The position numbers and the translations under genes were made by a program. Under the pieces are notes generated by a model, which saw only the letters and a list, made by a program, of their open reading frames with translations, was not told the origin of the DNA and did no database searches. DNA of 64,000 nt from DASVNK01 sp036383895 (lineage in GTDB: Bacteria > Verrucomicrobiota > Verrucomicrobiia > Limisphaerales > SXQI01). The stretch's first letter is position 1. Each line of letters opens with the position of its first letter. The stretch is from positions 25,037 through 89,036 of the forward strand of contig DASVNK010000071.1 of the NCBI GenBank assembly GCA_036383895.1. The letters run 5' to 3'. This document shows positions 16,695-25,768 of the stretch, one piece after another.

Positions 16695-17789
16695 ATGCCT
16701 GCGACTGAACTGATCTCTCGTCGTCGTTTCCTCTCCTCCACCGCAACCGCTGCTGCTGTCCTCGCCGCACCGCGCGTTATCACCGCGCAAAAGTCGGACA
16801 AGCAACTCGTCATTGGCACCGGTGAACATCGCTACGAGGTGATTCATAATTGGCCAAAGCTCCCTAACAAATTTAGCTGGCAGACGACGCACAACGTGGC
16901 AGTGGATCGCCATGAAAACCTGTACGTGATCCACGAAGGACGTGAGACCCAGAAGGACCATCCATCGATCTTCGTCTTTGATCGCGATGGGAAATTCGTG
17001 CGCGCCTTCGGTAATCAATTTCAAGGTGGCGGTCACGGTCTAGAAGTGATTACCGAAGGCAACGAGCAGTTCCTTTATGTCACCGGTTACCAGCAACTGA
17101 AGAATTTTGCGAAACTTACACTTACCGGCGAGCAGGTTTGGGAAAAACACGCGCCGATGGATTCGGGCGTTTACAAGTCAGGCGAAGATTCCGCGCCCAA
17201 GAAACGCTGGGGTCGCGATGCGTTTATGCCGACTAACTACGCCTTCCTTCCGGACGGCAGTTTCTTCCTCGCGGATGGATACGGTGCCTGGCGAATTCAC
17301 CGCTACGATAAAAATGGAAAGTGGCTTTCTATGTTCGGTGAACCCGGGAAAGGCGACGGTCAATTCGATACCCCGCATGGCATCGCGATTGATCATCGCG
17401 GCACGCAACCGACTGTCGTGGTCGCCGATCGCGCGAATAAACGTCTCCAATGGTTCAGCCTGGAAGGAAAGCACCTCAAGACTCTCGATGGGTTTATTCT
17501 TCCGGCGAATCTCGATTTTCATAAAGATATCCTCCTCGTGCCGGACCTCAGTGCCCGCGTGACGCTGCTCGACAAGGACAACAATGTCATTGTCCATTTG
17601 GGAGAAGATCCCGCGTGGCGGGAACAGGTGGTGAAGGATGGAAATAAATTGCGCCGCAGTTCCGCCGATCAATGGGTCGCGGGCAGATTCCTACATCCGC
17701 ACGACGCCTGCTTTGATCCTGCCGGAAATATTTTCGTGGCGGAGTGGGTCGATTCTGGGCGCGTAACCAAGCTACGGAGGCTCTCCTAA
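16695..17789 (+). CDS. Tat-exported NHL-repeat beta-propeller protein
   Basis: A 364-residue protein. The N-terminus SRRRFLSSTATAAAVLAAP is a twin-arginine signal with cleavage near VITAQ. The rest is NHL-type propeller repeats, for example IFVFDRDGKFVRAFG, IHRYDKNGKWLSMFG and GQFDTPHGIAIDHRG, and a final HPHDACFDPAGNIFVAEW blade. Such proteins occur widely in Verrucomicrobiota and Planctomycetota; some act as peptidyl-glycine lyases or scaffolds, but no catalytic residues can be assigned here. Tat export suggests folding or cofactor loading before export to the periplasm. Confidence 0.85.
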   Translation: MPATELISRRRFLSSTATAAAVLAAPRVITAQKSDKQLVIGTGEHRYEVIHNWPKLPNKFSWQTTHNVAVDRHENLYVIHEGRETQKDHPSIFVFDRDGKFVRAFGNQFQGGGHGLEVITEGNEQFLYVTGYQQLKNFAKLTLTGEQVWEKHAPMDSGVYKSGEDSAPKKRWGRDAFMPTNYAFLPDGSFFLADGYGAWRIHRYDKNGKWLSMFGEPGKGDGQFDTPHGIAIDHRGTQPTVVVADRANKRLQWFSLEGKHLKTLDGFILPANLDFHKDILLVPDLSARVTLLDKDNNVIVHLGEDPAWREQVVKDGNKLRRSSADQWVAGRFLHPHDACFDPAGNIFVAEWVDSGRVTKLRRLS

Positions 17790-17897
17790 CACAGTCAAAA
17801 ACGCTAAATCGACCTCAGCTCGAATCTGTAGCTTACTCTCATTCTCGATACAGGCGAATTCCTGATATCGCTGTTCGTACTCAGGGTTACGTTTTCC

Positions 17898-17903
17898 TAT
17901 AAT
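17898..17903 (+). promoter_or_regulatory. Consensus -10 box before the glycine-zipper gene
   Basis: A perfect TATAAT 27 nt before the ATG at 17931. No -35 hexamer is present at 16-18 nt, so it may need another sigma factor or an activator. Confidence 0.3.
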
Positions 17904-17930
17904 ACTCAATGTAACCAAGGAGGAGAACAA

Positions 17931-18461
17931 ATGAGAGATAACGATAATCGTACAGACAAGAATCGTGGCACGGACGCTAATCGCGATCCGATTACCGGAG
18001 CGCCCGGCGCGCATCCCGTGGGCACAGGTGTAGGCGCAACGGGCGGCGGAGCAGCAGGCGCTGCAATCGGCGCAGCGGTGGGTGGACCTGTTGGTGCAGC
18101 AATCGGTCTGGCAGCCGGTGCGGTCGCTGGCGGGTTGGCCGGGAAAGGCGCGGCGGAAGCGGTGAATCCAACTGCGGAAGACGCATATTGGCGCGAGAAC
18201 TACAGCCGGGAAACCTGGCACGATCGTAATTACACTTACGACGATTACCAACCTGCGTTCCGCAGCGGCTACGAGGGCTATTCCCGCTACGGCACAGCCG
18301 GGAAGTCTTATGACCAGGTCGAACCGCAATTGCGATCCGATTGGGAGCGCAATCGCGGGAATTCGCGGTTGGACTGGGAACGCGCCAAGAACGCCAGCCG
18401 TGCGGCATGGCATCGCGTTGAACGCGCAATTCCAGGCGACGCAGATCGCGACGGGCGTTAA
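17931..18461 (+). CDS. Glycine-zipper protein with a YDDYQPAFR-type soluble domain
   Basis: A 176-residue protein with an ideal AAGGAGGAG ribosome-binding site. Residues 1-30 are Asp/Asn/Arg-rich. Residues 31-75 are a glycine zipper of GAAIGAAVGG-type repeats able to span or associate with membranes. The C-terminal half contains YTYDDYQPAFRSGYEGYSRYG and a Trp/Arg-rich end, a pattern seen in many uncharacterised bacterial proteins that are often stress-induced. No signal peptide. Role unknown; a stress-related envelope function is a guess from family context. Confidence 0.75.
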   Translation: MRDNDNRTDKNRGTDANRDPITGAPGAHPVGTGVGATGGGAAGAAIGAAVGGPVGAAIGLAAGAVAGGLAGKGAAEAVNPTAEDAYWRENYSRETWHDRNYTYDDYQPAFRSGYEGYSRYGTAGKSYDQVEPQLRSDWERNRGNSRLDWERAKNASRAAWHRVERAIPGDADRDGR

Positions 18462-18482
18462 TTCAGCCCGCAGCAATATGAA

Positions 18483-19223
18483 TCAGGCAAGGCCCGCTTC
18501 GGCGGGCCTTTTCATTTGCGCGAATTCACAAAACCAGTTCTCCGGCTCGCACAGGTAAGTTCTCGTTTGCCCAAACCAATCGAAGCTCACCATTCCGGCA
18601 TGCAAACAATGATGGTCAGTAATTAGGGTTTTTTTCTTTTCTGGTGTTAGTTCGTCTTTCACTAGGGCCAGGTAAAGCGTTTCGTCACCTCCATAAATTT
18701 TGTCTCCTACAATTGGGTGTCCAATGTAGCTGAGATGAATTCGTATCTGATGCTTGCGGCCAGTGAAGAGGATGACACGCACTAAGGAAAATTGGCGGCC
18801 ATCGCGCAAGAAAGTCTCCAGGCCAAACACCTGCGTGCGCGACGGCGCACCATCAATCCGCACGCGATCCTTGATTCCTACGACGCTGTCTTCATCCGGT
18901 CCGATCGGCGCATCGATCAATCGCGCGCCGCTCACCGCGCCATGGACAATAGCGAGATACTCCTTGTGAACAGCGCGTGATTCCCAGAGCTTGCGCAAGG
19001 CGGAGTTCGACTCCGCAGTCTTGGCGATGATCACCACGCCACTGGTCTCACGATCCAGCCGGTTGATCATATGTGGCTCGGACTCGGAACCGAGGAACAG
19101 CCGCGCCCTACTGATCAAACTTGAATAGATGTCACCTTTGGTCGGATGACAAACCAGTCCCGCCGGTTTGTTAACGACTAAAAGCTCGTCATCTTCCGAG
19201 ATGACATCGAACAAATGCGGCAC
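18483..19223 (-). CDS. RluA/RluD-family pseudouridine synthase
   Basis: A 246-residue catalytic domain without the N-terminal S4 RNA-binding domain of RluD. Motif I is VVNKPAGLVCHP. The active-site motif is NRLDRETSGVV, giving catalytic Asp57; the usual His before RLD is Asn, a common variant. A HQIRIHLSYIGHPIVGDK motif III is intact. It isomerises uridines in rRNA or tRNA, but the target is not predictable. The start is a GTG one base after the stop of the ThuA gene, so it depends on that transcript. Its last codons (KRPAEAGLA) are encoded by the hairpin that terminates the opposite gene. Confidence 0.88.
   Translation of the reverse strand: MPHLFDVISEDDELLVVNKPAGLVCHPTKGDIYSSLISRARLFLGSESEPHMINRLDRETSGVVIIAKTAESNSALRKLWESRAVHKEYLAIVHGAVSGARLIDAPIGPDEDSVVGIKDRVRIDGAPSRTQVFGLETFLRDGRQFSLVRVILFTGRKHQIRIHLSYIGHPIVGDKIYGGDETLYLALVKDELTPEKKKTLITDHHCLHAGMVSFDWFGQTRTYLCEPENWFCEFAQMKRPAEAGLA
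18489..18512 (+). terminator. Terminator of the glycine-zipper gene, inside the end of the pseudouridine synthase gene
   Basis: A perfect 9-bp stem AAGGCCCGC/GCGGGCCTT with a TTCG loop and TTTT on the + strand. The minus-strand side has no T run. Confidence 0.8.
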
Positions 19224-19224
19224 G

Positions 19225-20214
19225 TTATTTTAACTCGTGCTCAGCGGGCTTCACACCCTTTCTAAATCCATCAAAGCCATACATGCTCGGCTTGAACTCG
19301 CCAACGTAACGCACGTCCGTTTTATCCGGCACGGGAATTCCGAGCGTCCAATACGCTGAATTCACCAGCAACCGACGCAATCCTTCGTTCTGTAAATCAG
19401 TCGCCGCCCCCATGGTCGTCACGACGACTTTGTTCGTAGTGCCTGCCTCGTTCTTTTGATTTCGCACCCACACGACCGGCTGCATCGGCTCATTCTTCTT
19501 CCCTTCGACCGGCGCATCTTCCGGCTTCATGCCTTTCAACACCTGGCCGCGCACCAGAATCTCCGCATCCGCCGGCAAATTCACGGTATACACATCCGAA
19601 TCACCGAAAATATCATCCACGCCCTTCAAAATCGGATGCTCCTTCGCTCCCGCTTCAATGATGCCGCGCGTCGCTTCCTTCTTGTGCGCGCCGTGGTGCG
19701 CAACCCAGGTTTCGCCGAGCACCTGTTTCCCAAATCCACCGGGCCAATCTTTGCTTTGCCAGTGGTATTTCTTGAACTTACTCGTGGAATTTCCGCTGTA
19801 ATTAAACGCGTGCGTGCTGGTGCGCAGCGCAATGATCGGTTTGCCGCTCGAAAAATAATCTACGAAGTGCTGCATCTGCTCGTCTGGCAGCTCGCGAAAA
19901 CGCCAGTTCAGCATGACAAGATCCGCGGTTTTCAGCGCGTCCATCCCCGGCACGTTCTTCGTATACTTCGGATCGATTTCCCCGGAGGCTGGATTAATCG
20001 CAAACAACACTGTGCATTTGAAACCATGCCGCTCGGCCAAAATCTTCCCGAGCATCGGCATCGCCTCTTCGGAGCGATACTCCTCGTCCCCGCTCAGAAG
20101 CACGATGTGCTTCCCCTTCCCTGGCCCGTCCTTGCCTTCATATACGACCCATTCCCCAGCGAGCGCGCCGATTAACGTCCCAAGAAGCAGCACCCCACAA
20201 GCGACTAATTTCAT
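19225..20214 (-). CDS. Secreted ThuA-like domain protein
   Basis: A 329-residue protein with a signal peptide (residues 1-19, MKLVACGVLLLGTLIGALAG) and a ThuA-like, glutamine-amidotransferase-fold domain. Recognisable blocks are HIVLLSGDEEYRSEEAMPML, VMLNWRFRELPDEQMQHFVD, GKPIIALRTSTHAFNY and a late VVTTMGAATDLQNEG stretch typical of planctomycete/verrucomicrobial forms. These are thought to act on sugars, but the reaction is unknown. It is the first gene of a two-gene operon with the pseudouridine synthase, and its promoter lies only 6 nt before the ATG. Confidence 0.82.
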   Translation of the reverse strand: MKLVACGVLLLGTLIGALAGEWVVYEGKDGPGKGKHIVLLSGDEEYRSEEAMPMLGKILAERHGFKCTVLFAINPASGEIDPKYTKNVPGMDALKTADLVMLNWRFRELPDEQMQHFVDYFSSGKPIIALRTSTHAFNYSGNSTSKFKKYHWQSKDWPGGFGKQVLGETWVAHHGAHKKEATRGIIEAGAKEHPILKGVDDIFGDSDVYTVNLPADAEILVRGQVLKGMKPEDAPVEGKKNEPMQPVVWVRNQKNEAGTTNKVVVTTMGAATDLQNEGLRRLLVNSAYWTLGIPVPDKTDVRYVGEFKPSMYGFDGFRKGVKPAEHELK

Positions 20215-20220
20215 GCTGGG

Positions 20221-20248
20221 ACTATAACTCCGCCAATATTTCCTGAAA
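20221..20248 (-). promoter_or_regulatory. Promoter of the ThuA operon, apparently leaderless
   Basis: On the minus strand there is TTTCAG, a 16-nt spacer and TATAGT, ending 6 nt before the ATG at 20214. Transcription would start at or one base before the ATG. Confidence 0.4.
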
Positions 20249-20253
20249 GCGTT

Positions 20254-21735
20254 TTAAGCAACGGAAGGGGACGAATCAGCCCCCGCATTTTTTGCTTCCG
20301 CCTGCGGCGACTGAAACATAAAGCGCGCCCAGGTCGTGCCGATCATGCGCGGCCCTCGTCGAGCCCAGTACCAGTAATTGAACAACGATCCAGTGACGAG
20401 TGGGGCCAAAGCCAAAGCACCGATGCCGACCTGTGTTGTCCTGAGGAGAATAAAAACGAGCAGCAAAGTGCAACCGTGGGTGATTGCGACCGGCCAAAGC
20501 GTCGGAACTTTGTTTTCTGTGGTAAGGAGGGTTGACCAAATTGCCATCTGCGCTTCAAGGAAAACGTTCGCGACGAGTATGATAAACCAGGGGCTTGGAA
20601 GAACGTCCTTTTTGATGAGCCCTACTTTTATCACGAGCGGAATCACAGCAAAGGCGACGAGTGCAAGTCCCACAAAGGTCAGCGTTTCCAACCAAACGCG
20701 CCCCCACATCAGCTTACGGATCTCGCCAAGCTCATTCCTGGATCTCAGTTGCACAATGACTGGCCACTTCACGTAGACCCAACTGACCGCGATGGCCTGA
20801 ATTGCCATCGCGACGTTCAGCGAAAACCCGTACTCACCTGCTCCCGCCAGCCCAAAACGTGACTCGCAAATGAGCATCAGAAGCAGCGCCGCGACATAGG
20901 CTGTTATCCACTGAAGCCCGATTCGCCAACTATTCGGCCACAATATTCGCAGAAATGAAATCATTTCGCTCTTAGCCGGCCGTGCTTGCGGGGCTGGTGG
21001 GCTCGACAAGATCACTTGCCTGCGCGACAACGTACGAATGAGGGCGCTTGATAAGAATCCAGCCACAAAGACGCTCAGCACCCCGAACCCTGCCATTAAC
21101 AGCACGCATGACAGCAACAGCTTTGCGCTATAACCCAAACAGAGAATGCGCATGCCAGTGACTACCCGATTCATTCCGCGCAAGACCACATTCCACCAAC
21201 TCGAGTAGACCTCCAACGCACAGTTCAGCAGCGCCACGCCCCAAGCCGTCCACGCCAGCGTCGGGTTCGATGTTTCCCAAGCGGATTGACTCACGATGTA
21301 AGTGCCCACTGCGCCCAGAACCACGAGGAGCAGCAGCGTTAGCAGCCGATAGAATACGCGCGCGGTAAAAACCAGCTTCCAAAAAAGGCCGAAGTTCGGT
21401 GTCTTCGAATTTGCTCCGGGTGGCAAACCGTCTGCGCGAAGTTCGGTCGCACCCGCCATTGCGTACCCCACTCCACGTTCTACAGAAAATGCGAATCCGA
21501 GATCGATCAGCGGCGCGACAGCGACGATGCTCATCAAAAGATAATAGAAGCCGAAATCGGACTCGGGGAGGCGCGACAGCAGCGGCAAAACCACGAGCAC
21601 CGAGCCAAAGCGCAGACCTGTAAACACCCAGGACCAGAGCACCGCCGCCTCCCACGCACGCACAAAGATGCTCCTTTCATGCGGCCCACTGAAAACTCCC
21701 TCTGCCCTCTGAAGAAGGTAACGAAATGGGTTCAT
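20254..21735 (-). CDS. Polysaccharide flippase-like membrane protein (MOP superfamily)
   Basis: A 493-residue protein with about 12 to 14 hydrophobic segments. It begins after a short soluble stretch with LWSWVFTGLRFGSVLVVLPL and LPESDFGFYYLLMSIVAVAP, which is the usual start of Wzx/RfbX-type flippases. A long Arg/Pro-containing loop lies near residue 240. Such proteins move lipid-linked glycans across the inner membrane. It is divergent from the methyltransferase at 21903, and the two may belong to one surface-glycan locus, although no glycosyltransferases adjoin. Substrate unknown. Confidence 0.8.
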   Translation of the reverse strand: MNPFRYLLQRAEGVFSGPHERSIFVRAWEAAVLWSWVFTGLRFGSVLVVLPLLSRLPESDFGFYYLLMSIVAVAPLIDLGFAFSVERGVGYAMAGATELRADGLPPGANSKTPNFGLFWKLVFTARVFYRLLTLLLLVVLGAVGTYIVSQSAWETSNPTLAWTAWGVALLNCALEVYSSWWNVVLRGMNRVVTGMRILCLGYSAKLLLSCVLLMAGFGVLSVFVAGFLSSALIRTLSRRQVILSSPPAPQARPAKSEMISFLRILWPNSWRIGLQWITAYVAALLLMLICESRFGLAGAGEYGFSLNVAMAIQAIAVSWVYVKWPVIVQLRSRNELGEIRKLMWGRVWLETLTFVGLALVAFAVIPLVIKVGLIKKDVLPSPWFIILVANVFLEAQMAIWSTLLTTENKVPTLWPVAITHGCTLLLVFILLRTTQVGIGALALAPLVTGSLFNYWYWARRGPRMIGTTWARFMFQSPQAEAKNAGADSSPSVA

Positions 21736-21902
21736 GATCCGAGTGCGACCAAAGCTACAAACAGGTGCATCGGGACTGGTCTTCTACCAAGCAGATCAAC
21801 TCTAACCTCAACATCCCGGCTATCTTTCAGCAAATCCCCTCTGAGCCAAGCAAAACTGTTTTCAGTTGAAAACCGGCGAGTGGAAACTTTACCGTGCTCC
21901 CC

Positions 21903-22634
21903 ATGAATACGGAAGATAGCACCCAGGCGGCTGCTCCTCGCGCGCCGAGACACCTTCCGTACCAAATCGACCCTTCCAGGAATCGCTTCCATTATTACGA
22001 AAACCTTTGGAAACAGGTCGGCCTGAACTTGCTTAAGAAGCATGTCGACCTCTCCGGCAAATCGCTCCTTGATTACGGTTGTGGGCGTGGTGAAGCGCTC
22101 TCGCTCTACGCGGACGCCGGCATGCAAGTCACCGGCACCGACACAGACTCCGAGTGCGTTCGCATTGCTACCAAACATGGTAACGCGGTTCTCTTAAACC
22201 CCGAAAATCCTGTCGCGCAATTCGGGGCCAAATCGTTCGACGCAATAACCTGCTTCCATGTTCTGGAACATGTCCCCAGCCCGGTGAAAACTCTCAGGGA
22301 TTTGGCAACGATCGCGCGGTCGCACGTTGTTGTCGCCGTTCCGAACCTGCGGTTCCTCCATTGGATGTTCCACCGGGAATTCAGTCTGAGTATGGTCAAC
22401 GAGGGCCACTTGCAGAGCTGGGATCACTGGCATTTCCGCAATCTAGCCGAGCGACATTGTGGACTTGAGTTGATCGAGTGGGGTTCCGATGCCACAGTTC
22501 TTCCGCTTTTTAGCGAAGCCACTTACCGCTTGTTTGGCCCGCGCGTGACTATCCGCCTCGAGACCGGAATTTTTAAGAAGATCTTTCCTTATCATTGTCT
22601 CTCAGTAATCGGCCTCTTCCGCGTGAAAAATTGA
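21903..22634 (+). CDS. SAM-dependent methyltransferase (class I)
   Basis: A 243-residue Methyltransf_11/23-type enzyme. Motif I is LLDYGCGRGEALSLY at about residues 57-71, the acidic end of strand 2 is TGTDTDSE, and FDAITCFHVLEHVPSP is the typical motif-IV block. The C-terminal part (GHLQSWDHWHF) suits a small-molecule or lipid/sugar substrate. I begin at the ATG at 21903; a GTG three codons upstream is possible. It faces away from the flippase gene. Confidence 0.82.
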   Translation: MNTEDSTQAAAPRAPRHLPYQIDPSRNRFHYYENLWKQVGLNLLKKHVDLSGKSLLDYGCGRGEALSLYADAGMQVTGTDTDSECVRIATKHGNAVLLNPENPVAQFGAKSFDAITCFHVLEHVPSPVKTLRDLATIARSHVVVAVPNLRFLHWMFHREFSLSMVNEGHLQSWDHWHFRNLAERHCGLELIEWGSDATVLPLFSEATYRLFGPRVTIRLETGIFKKIFPYHCLSVIGLFRVKN

Positions 22635-22719
22635 TCCGCAAGACAACGCAGCCGCACATCCGCACGATCAGACGATCCACGACAAACTCTTCGTTTCCGA
22701 AAACCCAGAAAGAACGATT

Positions 22720-22731
22720 GGTTGCGCAACC
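22720..22731. other. Perfect 12-bp palindrome, possible operator
   Basis: GGTTGCGCAACC lies 30 bp upstream of the DUF2007 gene, in the 127-bp gap after the methyltransferase. It could be a regulator site, but a single palindrome this short can arise by chance. Confidence 0.25.
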
Positions 22732-22761
22732 GCACTCCACCGACGTAAGTTATGGCCGGGT

Positions 22762-22986
22762 ATGGATCTGGTGGTTGTATTTCGCACGTTTGACCTGGCT
22801 GAAGCTCAAATTGTCAAAGGCCGCCTGGAAGGGGCGGGACTCGAAGCGGAATTGGAGCACGAGAATTCCGCCGCGAACTTTGATGTCGCTGGTGGCGGCG
22901 TCCGCGTGGTCGTTCCGGAAATGCAGGCCGCCGAAGCACGGGCGTTAATCCAATCCGCTGGTGACCAGCCCCAGAGCGATGAGTAA
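22762..22986 (+). CDS. DUF2007-family small protein (putative signal-transducing)
   Basis: A 74-residue protein with the DUF2007 pattern: VFRTFDLAEAQIVKGRLEGA at the N-terminus, then GLEAELEHEN and VRVVVPEMQAAEARALI. These form a ferredoxin-like alpha/beta fold related to PII-like domains; the function is unknown. Its stop overlaps the ATG of the GlcD-type oxidase, so the two are translated together. Confidence 0.8.
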   Translation: MDLVVVFRTFDLAEAQIVKGRLEGAGLEAELEHENSAANFDVAGGGVRVVVPEMQAAEARALIQSAGDQPQSDE

Positions 22987-24361
22987 GAGAATAGCCGCAC
23001 TCTTAAAGCGGTTGCAGAAACGTTTACCCGCGGGCGACCTTCGGCTTGAACCGGATTTCCTTGAAAAATATTCCAGCGACAAATGGTTTGCCGCTGCACT
23101 TCCCGAAGCCGTCGCTTTACCGAGACGCACGGACTCGGTTGTGGCAGTTCTGAAGTTCGCCTCGAAGCACCGTATTCCAGTCACACCACGTGGCGCGGGA
23201 TACGGCTACGTCGGCGGATGCGTGCCGGTGCGTGGCGGCATTGTGCTCTCGTTGGAAAAGATGGATCGGATCAAGGAGATCAATCCAGACGACTTCGTCG
23301 CGGTCGTGGAACCGGGTGTCAAAACTTCGATTTTACAGGATGCAGTTGAAAAGTTAGGCCGGTTCTATCCGCCGGATCCAGCGAGCCGCGCGGACTCGAG
23401 CATCGGCGGAAACATCGCCACGAATGCGGGGGGCCCGAGATGTTTGAAGTATGGTGTGACGCGCGAATATGTGCTCGGCCTGGAAGTAGTTCTCATCGAT
23501 GGCTCGGTCGTTCGCCTCGGCAGTCGCACGCACAAAAATAAGACCGGCTTTGATCTGACGAAACTGTTCGTCGGCTCCGAAGGAATGTTGGGCATCGTTA
23601 CGGAAGCCACCCTGAAGCTCCTCCCGCTTCCGCCGTTCCGTGCCGCGCTGAGCGTCGGCTTCGATTCAATGCCCGCAACCCTGGGCGCTTTGAAGGATAT
23701 ATTCGCGGCCGGGTTTCTGCCGTGCGCGCTGGAAGTGGCCGATGCCTTCACCCTTGCCGCCGCGCAAAAACGCACTGGCAGCGACATGCTTTCCGGCTGC
23801 CGCGCACACTTGATCGTCGAACTCGACGGCCACGTAAAATCCGTTCGCTCTGAATTGAAGGATCTGGAAAGTGTCGTTCAAGCCCGCAAGCCGATCTTCG
23901 TCCAACGAGCCCTCGGTCCCGAAGCCTGCGAAAAGATCTGGCAACTTCGCCGCGAATTTTCCTTCGCCCTTCGCGACACCGGGCTGACAAAGCTGAATGA
24001 GGATATCGTTGTCCCGCGCGGAAGACTCCAGGAACTATTCGACTTTACGAATGGCTTGGAAAAAGCATACGGCTTTCCAGTCGCATGCTTCGGTCACGCT
24101 GGCGACGGCAACATCCATGTGAATATCATGGTCGATATGCAAAAACCCGGCGCGAAGAAGAAGTGCGACGTGGCGCTCGACGCGCTGTTTCGTAAAGTCG
24201 TCGAGCTTGGCGGGGTCGTCACTGGCGAGCACGGAATTGGTATTGCCAAGAAACGGTGGTGGCCGATCGCCACGTCGACGAACGTTCGCAAGTTGCATCA
24301 GTCGGTGAAAAAGGCGCTCGATCCAGAAGGAATTCTGAATCCCGGAAAATTCCTCGACTGA
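22979..24361 (+). CDS. glcD: FAD-linked oxidase, glycolate oxidase GlcD / D-lactate dehydrogenase type
   Basis: A 460-residue FAD_binding_4 plus FAD-oxidase_C protein. The PP-loop region PRGAGYGYVGGCVPVRGGIV and SSIGGNIATNAGGPRCLKYG hold FAD. The C-terminal half has VACFGHAGDGNIHVNIM and VTGEHGIGIAKKRW, both diagnostic of GlcD/D-lactate dehydrogenases. It oxidises a 2-hydroxy acid such as glycolate or D-lactate. The usual GlcE and GlcF partners are absent, so a D-lactate dehydrogenase role is equally possible. I choose the ATG at 22979 over a GTG at 22961. It ends directly against the convergent sensor kinase. Confidence 0.9.
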   Translation: MSKRIAALLKRLQKRLPAGDLRLEPDFLEKYSSDKWFAAALPEAVALPRRTDSVVAVLKFASKHRIPVTPRGAGYGYVGGCVPVRGGIVLSLEKMDRIKEINPDDFVAVVEPGVKTSILQDAVEKLGRFYPPDPASRADSSIGGNIATNAGGPRCLKYGVTREYVLGLEVVLIDGSVVRLGSRTHKNKTGFDLTKLFVGSEGMLGIVTEATLKLLPLPPFRAALSVGFDSMPATLGALKDIFAAGFLPCALEVADAFTLAAAQKRTGSDMLSGCRAHLIVELDGHVKSVRSELKDLESVVQARKPIFVQRALGPEACEKIWQLRREFSFALRDTGLTKLNEDIVVPRGRLQELFDFTNGLEKAYGFPVACFGHAGDGNIHVNIMVDMQKPGAKKKCDVALDALFRKVVELGGVVTGEHGIGIAKKRWWPIATSTNVRKLHQSVKKALDPEGILNPGKFLD

Positions 24362-25768
24362 TCACTGCTTCAGTTCCACAGTGAACGTTGAGCCTTTGCC
24401 CGGATGACTTTGCACGAAGACACGACCGGCGTGCGCCTCGACGATTGCTTTCACGAGACTCAGCCCCAGGCCTAAACCACGTTGCGAACGACTTTTATCT
24501 GCGCGGTAGAGCCGCTCCCAAATGCGCGGCTGCTCTTCGGGCGCGATTCCAATTCCACTATCCTGAAACTCGATGCGCGCCTTGCCATTGCCGGTGGTCG
24601 CGCGGATCGAAACCTGCCCGCTTTCCGGCGTATATTTGACCGCATTGTCCAGGAGATTCGCGAAGACCTGCCGAAGACGATTCGTGTCCGCAGAGACAAC
24701 GATCGATTCAGGACAAACCTTGGTGATTTCGATTTTCTTTTCTTCGGCGACGTATTCGTAAAGTTCCACCACTTCGTTGATCAACCGGCAGAGATCCGTC
24801 GGCTCGCGATTAAGCCGCATCAACCCGCTCTCTGCTTCCGCGACATCCAACAGCGTATTCAGAATCGTGAGGACACGATCCGATTCTTCCACGGAATCGG
24901 CAAGCGCTTCGCGGGATTTGTCTTCATGTGAATCACGCAACGCCATTTCCGAAATTCCACGCAATCGCGCCAGAGGCGTGCGCAAATCATGCGCCACGTT
25001 GTCCAAAGATTCACGCATACTGCGAATCAGGCGCTCGTTTCGCTCCAGCATGCGATTAAAGAGTTCAGCAAGTTCCTGGAGTTCGTCGCCCGTTTTCTGT
25101 TCCGGCACGCGCTGGCTTAAATCACCAGTGCGCGTGATTGAACTCACCGTTTTGATAATCCCGCGGATGGGTCGCATGGCTCGTTGGGTGAAGGCCGCGC
25201 CTCCAATGAATCCCAGTGCAACGATTGGCAGCATGCCCAAAAGAAAAAGCCGCCGCACCAGGGACAACAAACGATCGCGACTCTGCGCGATGCGCCCCAC
25301 CTGCAAGCGCGAACCATCCCGCAACGTTTGTTGCGCGACGGTGAGGTCGCGCTCCGCGGTCGCAGGAATGCGGAGGTACGGAACTTCCGCGCGAATTCCG
25401 GGCGCGAGTTCCTTCTCGGTGACGCTAATCCACTCCGGAGGAACGATGAGTGGAAAAGTGCCGATCCGCGTGACGACCTGAATAAAAAAACGTTCCTGCC
25501 CGGGGTGACGCTCCAACGGCCGCAAATATGAACGGAGTCCTTCCAACCCGCGCGTATTGTAGACCGCCGCAAACTCCGCGGCGCGCGCCTGCACCACCTC
25601 GCGGTCATTGCGATCAATCGTGAATGAGAGCAGCCCGTAGACCACGACAAACAACGCCGCAGAACTCAGCGTAAAGATGATCGTGTACCAAAGATTCAGC
25701 CGAAACGCGAACGTCCGAAACCAGCGCGGCTTGCGCTGAGCCATTCTTTTCTCGGTCGCATCAGTCAT
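24362..25768 (-). CDS. Membrane sensor histidine kinase of a two-component system
   Basis: A 468-residue EnvZ/CusS-type kinase. Transmembrane helices are at about residues 25-48 and 168-190, bracketing a periplasmic sensor domain. HAMP follows at about 190-245, then HisKA with the H-box SLDNVAHDLRTPLARLRG (His260). HATPase has N-box FANLLDNAVKY, G1 DSGIGIAPEEQ and G2 GLGLGLSLVKAIV. It is the last gene of a three-gene operon and overlaps the small lipoprotein gene by 8 nt. The stimulus is unknown; the layout resembles heavy-metal or envelope-stress sensors. Confidence 0.92.
   Translation of the reverse strand: MTDATEKRMAQRKPRWFRTFAFRLNLWYTIIFTLSSAALFVVVYGLLSFTIDRNDREVVQARAAEFAAVYNTRGLEGLRSYLRPLERHPGQERFFIQVVTRIGTFPLIVPPEWISVTEKELAPGIRAEVPYLRIPATAERDLTVAQQTLRDGSRLQVGRIAQSRDRLLSLVRRLFLLGMLPIVALGFIGGAAFTQRAMRPIRGIIKTVSSITRTGDLSQRVPEQKTGDELQELAELFNRMLERNERLIRSMRESLDNVAHDLRTPLARLRGISEMALRDSHEDKSREALADSVEESDRVLTILNTLLDVAEAESGLMRLNREPTDLCRLINEVVELYEYVAEEKKIEITKVCPESIVVSADTNRLRQVFANLLDNAVKYTPESGQVSIRATTGNGKARIEFQDSGIGIAPEEQPRIWERLYRADKSRSQRGLGLGLSLVKAIVEAHAGRVFVQSHPGKGSTFTVELKQ

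Noticed and set aside
22720..22731. Palindrome GGTTGCGCAACC as a proven operator
   Set aside because: Only one copy was found in the window and no adjacent regulator; kept as a low-confidence feature only.
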